From Macropodus opercularis (lineage: Eukaryota > Chordata > Actinopteri > Anabantiformes > Osphronemidae): a stretch of DNA of 64,000 bases. A program made the position numbers and the translations under genes. Below the pieces are notes generated by a model. It saw only the letters and a list, made by a program, of their open reading frames with translations. It searched no databases and was not told the origin of the DNA. The stretch spans positions 13,820,501-13,884,500 of the forward strand of contig CM061091.1 of the NCBI GenBank assembly GCA_030770545.1, read 5' to 3'. Within the stretch, counting starts at the first letter, position 1. Every line of letters starts with the position of its first letter. Positions 36,001-46,600 of the stretch are shown in pieces.

Positions 36001-38903
36001 AGCTGCTCCTGCTCCAAATGCTGCCTTGTTGATTTCATGTAACAACATGATTGGCAACGCGCTGAGTAACTGTGTTTGTAGTGACTGTAATATATGTAAA
36101 TGTTTATTACGCAATCATGCTGCTTTCTATCAGCCAAACACGTCTCAGTTATAGCTGGCAGCCTCCGACTGCTCTGAGACCAGTCATCACGTCACCTTTG
36201 ACTGAAAGGCTCAGACCATAAATTATAACAACAAAGCACATTTTTGACATCATGAAGCTTCCCAGCGATTGTGTAAAATACAGGTTTTGATAGAAAGAAA
36301 TAAGCCAGGAAGTAAAATACTCCAACATTTTCCAATAAAAACATCAGAAATCGTTTATCATTCTTCTCCTCAGCATATTTTACTGCTGCCTTCAATTTAT
36401 GTCCAGTCAGGAGATGCGAGTGAAAAAACTGTGTTAACTAGAACCTTCAGTCAGGCAGAATCACAAAGGAGTCGCGGTCCTTAATTTACGCACGAATGCA
36501 TATATATTTTTATATTATATTATTTTCTTTTATTTTGCCTTTCGAAGACTGTGCATATAAATCTGCCCAAAGTCAGTGTGAGCTGGAAAAAACAAAAACA
36601 AGTCTGATATCGCAGTTGTCCTGCTGCCTGAGCTCGTGTATAGCGCCGAGATTTTGCTGAAATAGAAACGAACAAACAAATAAACAAGCAAACGAAAGTC
36701 CAAAGTAGTCGGGAATTAAAACCTCGCGCCTTCACGTCTGCTTTCTCCTCGATGCTTGGCCGTTAAAAGAAAAAAAAAACTTCTTGAAAAGAATAAAAGG
36801 TTTTCATGTTAGCGCTTTTAATTAATAATATAATAATTTTATTTTACAGATACAGTTTGCTCACAAGACGATGGCTGCCTGTTTACAACACAATTTAAAG
36901 GATTTGGATTTACCAGGTCTATGTCAAGGTTAGTGGCTAATAAAAGCTTTACAGCCGTTATAAAAAACCCGTATGAGCGTTTGAAAAGACTGACCCCGGT
37001 TCTTGACTTTCTGGAGCCATAAATGGCTTCTCAGCAGGCCGATTTCCATCAACTGTCAAAACATCCCGAAACTATTCCCACTAAACATTTCCGTGTTATT
37101 CCGATGGAGGAGCCGCTCGTGAAAAAAAGGTGTTTTCACTTTACGAGAAGCTTAAAAATTACGATTCCAGCCCTGCGTCGAAAGAGGATTTTACTGGATT
37201 TATTACGAAGGAATTTTATTTGATCTGTTTAGATAAAAATGAAAAAACAAAAACAAAACATTCCATCAGTTTTCCGGGGCCTACTTCCCTCCACAGATTA
37301 GCTCCTCGACTCAGCTTGAGTTGATATTTTCAATGCTTGATGATTAAATGTGAAATTTGTGGCCGAATGTATCCACATTTTATTCAACATACTCGTCACA
37401 TTTTCAGTGAAACACTTACATGCAACCTCTCTATAAAGCACAATCTGTGGTTAACGCGCGTTTGGTAGAACTGACTGAATATTTAATGTTATTTATTGTT
37501 TAACGTGCTTCTCCAGTCATTCTGAAAACTCTTGTTTTGTGTTTATTTTTGTCTCTTCATTTCAGAATGGTTTGTTAGAAATATGCACATCATACATTAA
37601 ATGTGTAATAAAATGTAGAGCCTTATGATAATGATGGCAAACGCAAGTCACCGTCCCTTTAATGAACAATCGGGGATCCAGCTGTTGAAGTGGTTTAATT
37701 CTGTTTATCAGTTCTCTTTGTTTACCTATTTATGCCAATTACGCGACCAATCCTCTGTTTTGAGTGACGGATCTCGATAATCCAGGGTTCACGTCTCCAC
37801 CGCGTGTTTCGGGTGAAGGGGAAACGGGTTTCAGATTGGAGGAATTAATGCTGCGAACGTTTTATCTACAGCCTCATCATTTGCCCGTTACAGCAGCGTC
37901 CCCGTGCAACTAAATCTAATTGGTGGGAATGAGCGAGTTGAAATAAAAATATTGTCCGTTTGGAGATTCCCGTTTGTGCCATATGAAAATCAGTTAATTT
38001 AATTGTCTGACTCAGATCCAATATTAAGGATTGTAATGCAGATTATCACATTATATGAAGCCTAATTTAATTTTGATGACCAGAGGGGCCGTTTGGTCTT
38101 CAGCTGGGTTAGGACTCCATGTAGTTACGCGCGAAACTCCTGGACCTCGTCGATACAAGCTGGAACATCCAGTGCGCTTGTGTTGGAGAGAAAAGATTTC
38201 TGATCCATTTTCCGCACGAAAGGCGGTTTCCATCCCAGCCATCGCAAGTAAGAGAAGTCAAAGCAAAGACATTTAAGATGCAGAAGTTTATCGAGTCAGT
38301 CTGCAAACGGAACCTAAGGGGCAGTTTCTGCAACACGTGCGCTTATTGACTATTTATGATTGAAACCTCCGACACACCTGGGCCACCTGCGCTGGTGAAA
38401 GAGATCGACTGCGGTGGTGAAGGATGATTTGGATTCAAATGACAGAATATACGCACAAACTGTCTTTCGGTAAATATAAAAGGCGTCTCTGCATATGTTA
38501 GAATGTCTGTTAATCGTCATCGACCCCCACCGCCCACTCCCCCCCACTCACCATAGCACGGGACGAGCGCTCCGTTGAGTCCACGCTCCTGGTGCAGTTT
38601 GCCGTCCTCCGGGGGTGTTTTGCAAGAAGACGTCTGCATGAAGAGGTGGTATTTGCTGAAAGTGCCTTGCCCAGCTGCGGCGGCATCCAATGACTGGCAC
38701 TCCTGTTGGAAGGGGCTCCGGGACTTTTCTCCGTAAGCTTGACCTTTGTGGGACAGGAAGGCGGTGGGGCTGTATTTGGTGTCAGTGGCTGGGAATGTCC
38801 TAAAGTGGCCAGTCTGGTGATCCCTACCTTGCGCCGCAGAAGAGCTATAATATGAATCCATGGATGTCATATCGCTGTATGAAACGCAGGTCTCGGCGTT
38901 CAT
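26698..38903 (-). CDS. alx4: alx4-type aristaless-like homeobox protein (complete)
   Basis: Nuclear paired-class homeodomain transcription factor that patterns skull, face and limb. Minus-strand exons in order: 38903-38552, 30469-30150, 27242-27114, 27018-26698, all GT-AG and in phase, giving 373 residues (human 411). The start MNAETCVSYSDMTSMDSYYS matches ALX4. The homeodomain is at about 179-238 with Gln at position 50 and the exon junction between positions 46 and 47, the usual paired-class site. The C-terminus has the OAR motif SIAALRMKAKEHSAAI at 354-369 and ends SWAT. MGSLFGG and VGQAHMGSL blocks also match ALX4. It lacks the Pro/Gln-rich stretch of mammalian exon 1, hence the shorter length. 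ALX1 and ALX3 fit less well at both ends. Teleosts carry alx4a and alx4b; which one this is cannot be told. Confidence 0.95.
27114..27242 (-). CDS. alx4: alx4 exon 3, homeodomain recognition helix
   Basis: Encodes [20 protein letters not shown] and VRTHFSTAYELPLLTRPENY, i.e. the recognition helix with Trp48, Gln50 and Asn51 and the ALX-specific segment after the homeodomain. Phase 0 at both ends; acceptor ctgttcag, donor gtacgt. Confidence 0.95.
27243..30149 (-). other. alx4: alx4 intron 2
   Basis: 2.9 kb with no supported exon. Chance frames of up to 131 codons (28098-28493, + strand) show no family features or splice support. A (TTG)8 tract at 30117-30140 abuts the exon 2 donor. Confidence 0.6.
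30117..30140 (+). repeat. (TTG)8 microsatellite
   Basis: Eight units directly inside the alx4 exon 2 donor; reads as (CAA)n in the transcript. Confidence 0.95.
30150..30469 (-). CDS. alx4: alx4 exon 2, homeodomain positions 1-46
   Basis: Begins after gtctctgcag with the last two bases of a Gly codon and encodes KDSSGVTDSDL, MDTGYLSVKDQGVK, DKADGSESNKGKKRR and then the homeodomain [20 protein letters not shown] to EARVQ. At homeodomain position 36 it has Leu (QLALRTDL) where mammalian ALX proteins have Met. It ends in phase 0 at gtaagg, followed within 10 bases by a (CAA)8 tract on this strand. Confidence 0.95.
31747..31759 (+). repeat. C13 homopolymer
   Basis: Thirteen consecutive C in alx4 intron 1; a likely sequencing or assembly weak spot. 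Confidence 0.9.
31916..31934 (+). repeat. (CA)n microsatellite
   Basis: About nine units in alx4 intron 1, preceded by an interrupted CACG. Confidence 0.95.
34598..34665 (+). mobile_element. tRNA-derived SINE-like remnant
   Basis: TGGCTCAGTGG at 34602-34612 fits an RNA polymerase III A box, and GGTTCAATC at 34642-34650 fits a slightly decayed B box, spaced about 30 bases apart as in a tRNA. The order and the wording (GGCTCAGTGG then CTCACCTCTTGCCAACAAGG) resemble the tRNA-like head of fish repeats. The acceptor stem does not pair well, so it is not a functional tRNA gene. No tail or target-site duplication was identified. Confidence 0.4.
38552..38903 (-). CDS. alx4: alx4 exon 1, N-terminal region
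   Basis: Encodes residues 1-117: MNAETCVSYSD, the Tyr/Ser-rich YYSSSAAQ, FLSHKGQAYGEKSRS, and CKTPPEDGKLHQE before GALVPCY, a set of blocks found in ALX4 but separated by longer low-complexity sequence in mammals. The donor on the minus strand is ctatg then gtgagtgg, one base into a Gly codon. Two long G runs on the + strand lie about 370-405 bases upstream of the ATG. Confidence 0.94.
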
Positions 38904-39273
38904 GCCTAAAAAGAGTCAAGGGGCGAAAAAGCCAAAACCAAACTCCCTCTTTCTCTCTCTCTCCCCGTCTGCGTCTCTCTCTACGTCTTGTGAAAGAAGG
39001 GCGCAAACACCCCTTCCTCTCTCTGCCTCTACCTCACACAAACACACGCTGGAACTGCAGCTGGATTTGGTTATAAAACGATTCAGATCTTTTCCAGGAA
39101 CCACTGTCGTTGACCAAACACTCCGAACTCCCCCTCAGGTTTGAGGAGCGTTACACAAACCCGTCTTTTCTCAGAGGATGAGACCCAGATCCCCTGGTTT
39201 CAAGACCTCTCCCAAGTGATTATGCCGATGACATGAACGAGTTAGGTCGCTTATTAGCTGAAGAAATGGAGGA

Positions 39274-39309
39274 GGGGGGGGGTTGTTTGCAAAACAGGGA
39301 CGGGGGGGG
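39274..39309 (+). other. paired long G runs upstream of alx4
   Basis: G9 at 39274-39282 and G8 at 39302-39309, with a GG at 39271-39272 and a GGG at 39298-39300 nearby. The + strand has enough G runs to form a G-quadruplex about 0.4 kb before the alx4 ATG. An E-box-like CACGTG follows at about 39316. Confidence 0.5.
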
Positions 39310-42300
39310 CTTAACACGTGACATTAATGCAATTTAGATATGAATATGCCCCATGAGTGATGGCACTGGGGCGGAGAGGGCACGATTTTACGCTTCATTT
39401 GCAACGGTTCATCAAGGGTAAATCACCCATTATCAACCGATGGTGTCCTCACAGCCACCACAGAGGCTTCTCAGTGAAGCAGGGTTCAGTTTAGGGGCTT
39501 TTGAACTAGTTCATCACTTACAGCGACTTTAGTGTCATCTGCATCCTGTTTTTCTTTATAGTTCAGCCATAGACTCTACTAGAAGAATAGGTTCGTGTTC
39601 AATTTATTGTGAATTAACGGTAAACAGCTATCAAAGGCGAACTTTATATTATTGCCAATATTAATAATGTTACCACGGTATTATATCATTGTTGCACTTT
39701 TGTTTTCTCACTAACAATTAACGCATTTTTCTCTGTAACAAGACGCAGCAGGTTTACTATTTAATACTGAAATGTTTTGACTTGGCCCTCATGAATCAAA
39801 TAACCCTTAAACAGTAAATAATGCAAAATGTTTTATTTTTTAAAAAGTAATACAAGATATTTCTGTTCAATACTATTTGGTTTTTGGTTTTTTTTTGTTA
39901 ATAGAATTAAGGAAGACACACAATTTGAGACAACAAATAAAAAAAAACACCTCTACCTTATATTTTCCATAAAGCTAAATTAGTTTTACATGAATTTCTT
40001 CCAATATCATAGAGTATCTTAAGTGCAATTTCATTTTTAAGATATTTATAACTGGAAGGTTCTACATTCAATGTAGAACATTTCACAAACAAATGGTGCA
40101 CAAACCTCAAGAAGACTGTGTGTGTAACCTGAGGCAACAGTAAATGTTTGATAATATGGCTTCATGAAATGCGTTTTGGTCATTTTTTCGTACTTTTTAA
40201 TCTGGTAACCTAATGTTTATTCATCTTGTCCTTTTGTTAGTGGCGCTCGCTGAGTGACGCAGGGCTTTTAAGCAACCAGTGAAAACGCAACGGTGTGTGC
40301 ACACACTCCAACAAACACGCACACATGGTGGACACGTGCACACATGTACAGTACATGCACATGTGCGAGAGAAAAAATAAACTAAAACTAGCGTCGAGTA
40401 GAAATCTGCTCCATCTACATGACTGGTTTTAAATCCAGTCCATCAGGCTGAAAGGTGTCCGTCCTTCCGGTGTAATGTTCCTGCTCTGGCTCGCGCTCAG
40501 CTGCAAAGTGAACGTCTCAAGATGTTTGTGTTCCATCAAACAAATATCAAACTACCTTTAGCTCTGGTTATAGCAGCAGCGTGATCTGTCACAGTGACTG
40601 AACGATCGTTTGGCTGAATTTTCAACCTGCTGGAACAGTGCACGTCTGTCTGTCTGTTCTTAGGCAGTGATGCTGTAATAAGCTCTGACACAGTAACGCG
40701 GTGTCTGTAGTTTTAGTAAGCGCATTTAAAGCCTTTTTGTTCATCACTAGGTTTCAGAGGTGAAAGGTCATTAATTAATGTTTCAAACTCAAAAGGTTGT
40801 GTGTGTTTTATTCACACATTCATCACTAGGACTTTTGAGTTACATGCGTAGCCAAGTCTTGTCTGATCTGTTTTTTATTTGTAGCTCAGTTCCAGGAAGT
40901 CTGCAACTGCTGTAAATAAAGATGGAATATAGCAATGTTTTATATTTTTATTGGCATGTTTAGAGGGCGGTTCATGCTATGGCCACAAGCACGGTTTGAT
41001 ATTCTTTCATTTCACAGTGAAACGCGTTGCCAGTTTTACTAACGGTAATTGCTTCAGTACTGGAACCAAGCACGCAGGCTGAGTCTTTGCAGCATGGGAT
41101 GGTCAGAGTGCGAACGAGAGGGGCCGACTTTCTGAAATGTTATTTATGTGTCAGTATTCTGGAGCAACTAGTAAAAGCTTCCCTTAACAGTAGGCCCACC
41201 TGCAGCGAATAAGCGAGTATTAAAAACACACACATGTGGACATACGCACAAATGCACACAGCGTATTAACACACACACAAACACAAGGTACTTATTTGTT
41301 TATTACAGAAAGACAACTGGTTTAAATCTGCCAGAATAAAACCTCAAAACTTGATGAAATGTCTTTTGCGTTTTAATATACAATACTTATCAAACAATCA
41401 CATTCATATCCAGGGTAATAAATGGCTCTGTTTTGAAAAAGTGTCAGAAAAGTACATGAGTAGTTAATTGAAGGGAAGTTTAATTAAGACAAAACAATCT
41501 TCCATTCAGGGAGAGAAAATGTCAGCAGACTTCTCAAACGTTTGTCAATTCCGGATTCTTCTGAACTGAGCCTCTATTGACTCACAGCCGTGACTAATTT
41601 TTTAGGAAGTCCTGTGTAATTATGTTTTATTTTCTGAATTTTCCACAATGTCAGTGAAAAACATAAAGACACTGAATACATGGAGATACTGAGTAAAACA
41701 TTGTGCTACTCGCCGAGAAGCACAATGAGTAAGACTGTTGTCACCGGCAGTGACCCTGAAGCGGCCCTTCGCTGTGTGCTGTTTTCCCCAGACTTGTGAG
41801 ATATTTGTGAACGCAAGTAGTTTTTTTGTTTTTTGTTTTAAACAAGCCCGCAAGAGACATGAGCCCACATCCTTGCTGCACTGGCAACATTAAACTTTAC
41901 CCTCTCCAATCTGACTTTAGCCTGTGGCAAAGCGACTTGATTGAAGCCTTTGATGGGAATTAATACACCGTGGAGAGACGGCTTTGTTCGGGAATGGAAA
42001 TGAACATAAAACGGAAAGAAAACAGGAAAGAGAGCGGCCCACAAGCTGATGCTATTTAATTTCACATACAGTAAAAGAGAAATTCCATCTTCACAGGGTT
42101 AACTTGGCATATTAACATATAGAGTCACACACCACACGCACTGTTTGTGGAGCCTTTGTGAAAACAAAGAAGCACAATTGGGTCGTTTTTAAGACTCTAA
42201 AGACATTTAAAATTAAAAAGAATAACTGTTTGCCCTGTACAAACCAGCTCTGAGAAATGTTGTGAGCGCACTCATGTTTTAAGGTTTTTTTTATTTGCAT

Positions 42301-43631
42301 GTTTTTTTTTTTTCAAACGTATGACGTACATTTTAAAGCAAACGACGTCTCACAGAGGATCCTCTGACTGAGGAATGATGAGTTGAGTGAGTGATCACTT
42401 TTCTCATCATCGGCTGGTTATTAGATAGATAATAATGCTGTGTCAGCAATTGTGCACGAGGACATTTCGCTGCGTGTTTATGTCCACATGTTCAGTCGTT
42501 GGTGCTCAAGCGCAGAGATGTGAAAACGTTCACTTTAGTCTCTCTTCCCTTAATTCACATGCGATGAGCAGCCTCACGTGTAGATGCTGACTCTGGTGTA
42601 AAAGGTGCTTCACTGGAGCTGCCACAGCTGGAAGACATCTGCATCAAGCGAGAAACTGATGCTTCAAAGTATGAAAGTGCAGTTAAAAAGCAAATGTGAC
42701 CCATCAGAGTGACTTAGTAAAGTTCAGTGTAGTTCAGCACTTCAGATATTGCTGCCTGATATATGAATATGTATGAACAGGGTTTACTGAATGCTAGAGC
42801 GTAGACTGTGATGGAGCCTTGTGTCCTGTGTCACACCTTCTCTTCGCTTCCCTTTGTCTCTGCATTGGCCGCACACCTGCTCGCTCGCTAAGCGGAATCG
42901 GATGGACGGTCTCCTGGATGAAGATGAACTGTGTGGAGCTCTCCGGCACATTTTCTTTTGCTCTTCTGAAATTGCTTTCGCGTGACTGAGGGACCGCACT
43001 GTGTCAGAATTTCTGTTTGAATTAAACGAAGAAAAAAGTAAAATGGCTGCAATTATTTGGAATTTAAAGAAATTTAGATGGAATACTCATCTGGTCTCAC
43101 TTTGTTCCCAGGAGGTGGACCAGCACTGTTCACCAGCACTGTGCACACAGTGCGCCGCTGAAACATCTGCTGCACTTCCTGTGGAGTAGCGTTACACATC
43201 TGGCACCTTATGTCAGGTTCGAAGATAAAACAGGTAGGTTCCACGTTTATTTTCAACGTTCAATATACATACATGTGTATACATACATGTGGAGTCACAA
43301 CTTCTCTGTCAAAGCCTTTTCCACGATCCATCCCTTGTCACTTCCTCCCAGTCCTTTGTTGTTCGGTACATGTTGTGTGTCTGCTGAATGCTCACGTCCA
43401 TGGATTCAGCACACTATTCATTTCCGTCTGTCTTCTTTTACACACCTTTGTTTTTTAACTCTGCTCTGTTAGCCATTCAGCAAACTCAACACACGACATC
43501 CACTGATGAAAGTTTATCAGGATTTGAAAAAAAAAAAGTATCAGAATCTGGTGTCGATCTTAAGGTTCCTCCTGTACTGATATGAAGAGCTCGGAAAATG
43601 ACCCTCATCACTTTCAGAGCACACCCAGCTG

Positions 43632-43632
<1 letters not shown>

Positions 43633-43672
<40 letters not shown>
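43633..43672 (+). repeat. (CA)20 microsatellite
   Basis: The longest perfect dinucleotide tract in the window, in the alx4-caprin1 interval; a good polymorphic marker. Confidence 0.95.
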
Positions 43673-43674
<2 letters not shown>

Positions 43675-46600
43675 GTGAGGAGGTGTGTGTTCGTCAGTCA
43701 CTGTGCGCTGCATCATCCGCTGCCGGTGTTGGATGTAGATGTGTTGCTGCATGAGGAAAAACTTCACGGCCTCCACGCATTGAAGCTTGGAGGGTGTGAA
43801 AAGTACAAACACCTGCAGTAAAGTGTTGAGCTGCTTACGAGCTGCTAATTGTTAAGGTTCAACCATGAACTGAAGACATACAGTACATGGCACCAAGTTA
43901 TGGGTGAGACTGAAAATACTGCCATTTATTCAATTCTTGACTATCCAGCAACCCCCCACTGGCACCTACAAGGACAATGCCTGGCGTGTTTGACAACCTC
44001 TTGTGCCCAGTGTGTCCCTGCCTATAGTTTAGTTCCTGTACTGGCTGTACAGGGCAGAGAGCTCAAAGGAAGGTTCTTCACTTGGGTCTACAATCTCTGG
44101 AAACCATAGACACAAATATGTCTGCAGTGCTCCTACGAGAATAAGAAGATACTTCATCATAGTGATGATACAGTTGACAACAAATGTGATGTTTACCCTG
44201 AATATAATTATGAATTAAATCATATTGTCTGTGTGACTGAAGAACGTGAAACAAGTACTGCAAACACGAGATACTAATGTGTTCAGTTACGGAGAGACTC
44301 CAGAAATACCACACTGGCACCTCAGCTAACTCTGACCACTTCTGAGAGATAATGCTGTGCAAATAGGTTGCAGGCTGCAATCCCGAGGACGCTCCATTCT
44401 GAATAAATTACACAAATGTACAGCAATTTGTTGTCTCCCTCCCTACCACACTGTCTCTGTTAATGTCCAGATGCTGAAGCCTTGTGCCAGCTTTTTGGTT
44501 CCATGGGTTCTCCTTTCATTACACACTGTGCTGTTACACTGTAGGCCTCCTTTATTCGTCTTTATTCTTATTCAACTTTAGTTTAAGAAGCGAAGCTGGA
44601 AGCGTTCACATCTGACCCAGACCTGTTTGCTGTGCACATTGTTAAGAGCTGAAAAGGAACGTTTAACTTTTACATGTGTATGCATTTATTAAAAAATAAA
44701 TCAAATGATTAAATTCAGACTGTTATATGCTACATATGATCTGTTGCAAGGGGTGCTACTGTATTTTTACTGAACACACTTAGCTTTTTGAGGTTTTGCA
44801 GGACCTTTACACAAATTCTTTGTGCAATCCTTCAATTTTTCACATACATATGGCTTCCATATGGAAACACTTGCACAGGAACTTAGACAAATAAAAAGAT
44901 GTGACCGATCTATTTTTAGTGAGATCAAGCAGCGTGTTTTACTCCGTTTGCGATTTCCTACGTGTTCTTTCATCCACTGCAATGCGAATATAAACTTTAT
45001 GATACTTTCATGCCAGACACAACTGTGACTGTCACAGATTGTTTATTGATGGATTGAACCGTCAAAAGCAGCAAAGCGACTCAGTGGACAGTGATAAAGC
45101 AACTACTGTTTTTTAAGCTCCTTCACAGGCTGAGGTGTAAGCAGAGAAAAGAGAAAGACAAACAGGTGGTGGTGAAAAGAGCCTTAAACAAGACTGCAGC
45201 CACAAAAAAACCCAAAAAACACGCATAGCCAGAGTAAAGCCACGTTCGTGGAGCAGCGTCGCTGTGATAAAAGTCGCCTGTGATCTCCCAGCTTGACCTT
45301 TGGGTTTGACGGTATTTTGATTTGAGGAGACGAGATCCTGTGCGTCCTCGGTGTTTCATCTTTGAGACTCAGTCAGAGCTGGACAGGGGGTGCTGCAGGA
45401 GGGCTGGAGCAGACCCGCCTGTGTTTATTTTGGTGGGCAGAGAGGAGTCTCGCAGCAAGGTGCTCGCTGTCATCACTGTGACCTACGAACCCGTGCTGCC
45501 GGACATCACCGACTCTCCAGAGAGGAGCGACACAGCAGCATGCGGGACGCACAGTGAGGAGGTCAAAGAGCAGGGCTGCTGCTAAACAGGAGCACAGATG
45601 TCAAGACGTGGTAGCAGCGCATTGTCTTTGTCTTGGTGGTGCTTCTTTTTAAAAAATGTGAGTGAAATAAACTCTGAGTGAGTCGAACAGACTCTCATAA
45701 ACATTAAGACACGTCAGTCACCTACTGGAAGTCCTTAAACCTAAATATTGAGTGAAAGCTGGACTTTTAAATCCAGTCGTCTGCTTCCTGGGACGTCAGT
45801 CACAGGGTCTGTTTGGTGCCGTTTCCCTTGAGATCTCACACTTAGTGATAACCAATGCACACATGCTGTCTGAATGTTTTTGAATGGAAAATGTGGTTTC
45901 TGCTCTCGCACCACGGCTGTGGCTGCAGCGGCTGCCTGTCGACTGACTGCACTACAGAAACACCACAAAACTCAAAAATTAAATGACGTAAACGCCAGGG
46001 TTCGCAATTAGGAAACATTTTGGTGAGCGGTTGATCTGATGACCCAGAGAGCACCTCTATAAAGAGAAACAAAGACGTGTGGCCATGCTGTGTGTCTACA
46101 CGACATCGATGAGCAGCAACGAAACCCCTTCTTCTGACCTTTGCAGCGAAGGTCAGCACCGAGAGAAAACAGAGAGCTCACTCACTGCTCTAATACCCTG
46201 GAATGTCCTGGAAGCCGTGGGGGAAAACGTGGCTTTAAACGGGAGCTTAATCAGAGTCATGTTATTTAATTTAACGTTCCCACACATGCAGATGGAATCA
46301 AATAAGAATGAATGGTTACTATTTCCTCCTTGCTTCACTTCCTCTGATAATGTCTTACTTAATATTACATATTATATTTAATACAACATAACCACTAACT
46401 ACAAGTCTTGTTTCTGCAGGTGCATGAAGTTAACGATCCTTAAGCAACAACAAGCAGCGATTTGATGACCTGCTCATCACTTGGTTTCTCCGGGGCTCCG
46501 TCTCATCCTGCGTGAGCATATCTTGTCTTTCTCTCTGCTCAGGTACTGGACCCGTTCCCGTAGTTTGTTTCTGGATCGTGGACCTGTGGAGAGGGTTTGT

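Larger units (their letters stand above)
30470..38551 (-). other. alx4: alx4 intron 1 (8.1 kb)
   Basis: A large first intron, typical of developmental homeobox genes that carry enhancers in it. Contents seen: (CA)n at 31916-31934, C13 at 31747-31759, G11 at 32718-32728, a tRNA-like repeat remnant at 34598-34665, and AT-rich stretches with TAAT words near 36810-36850 and 37670-38060. No exon supported. Confidence 0.55.
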
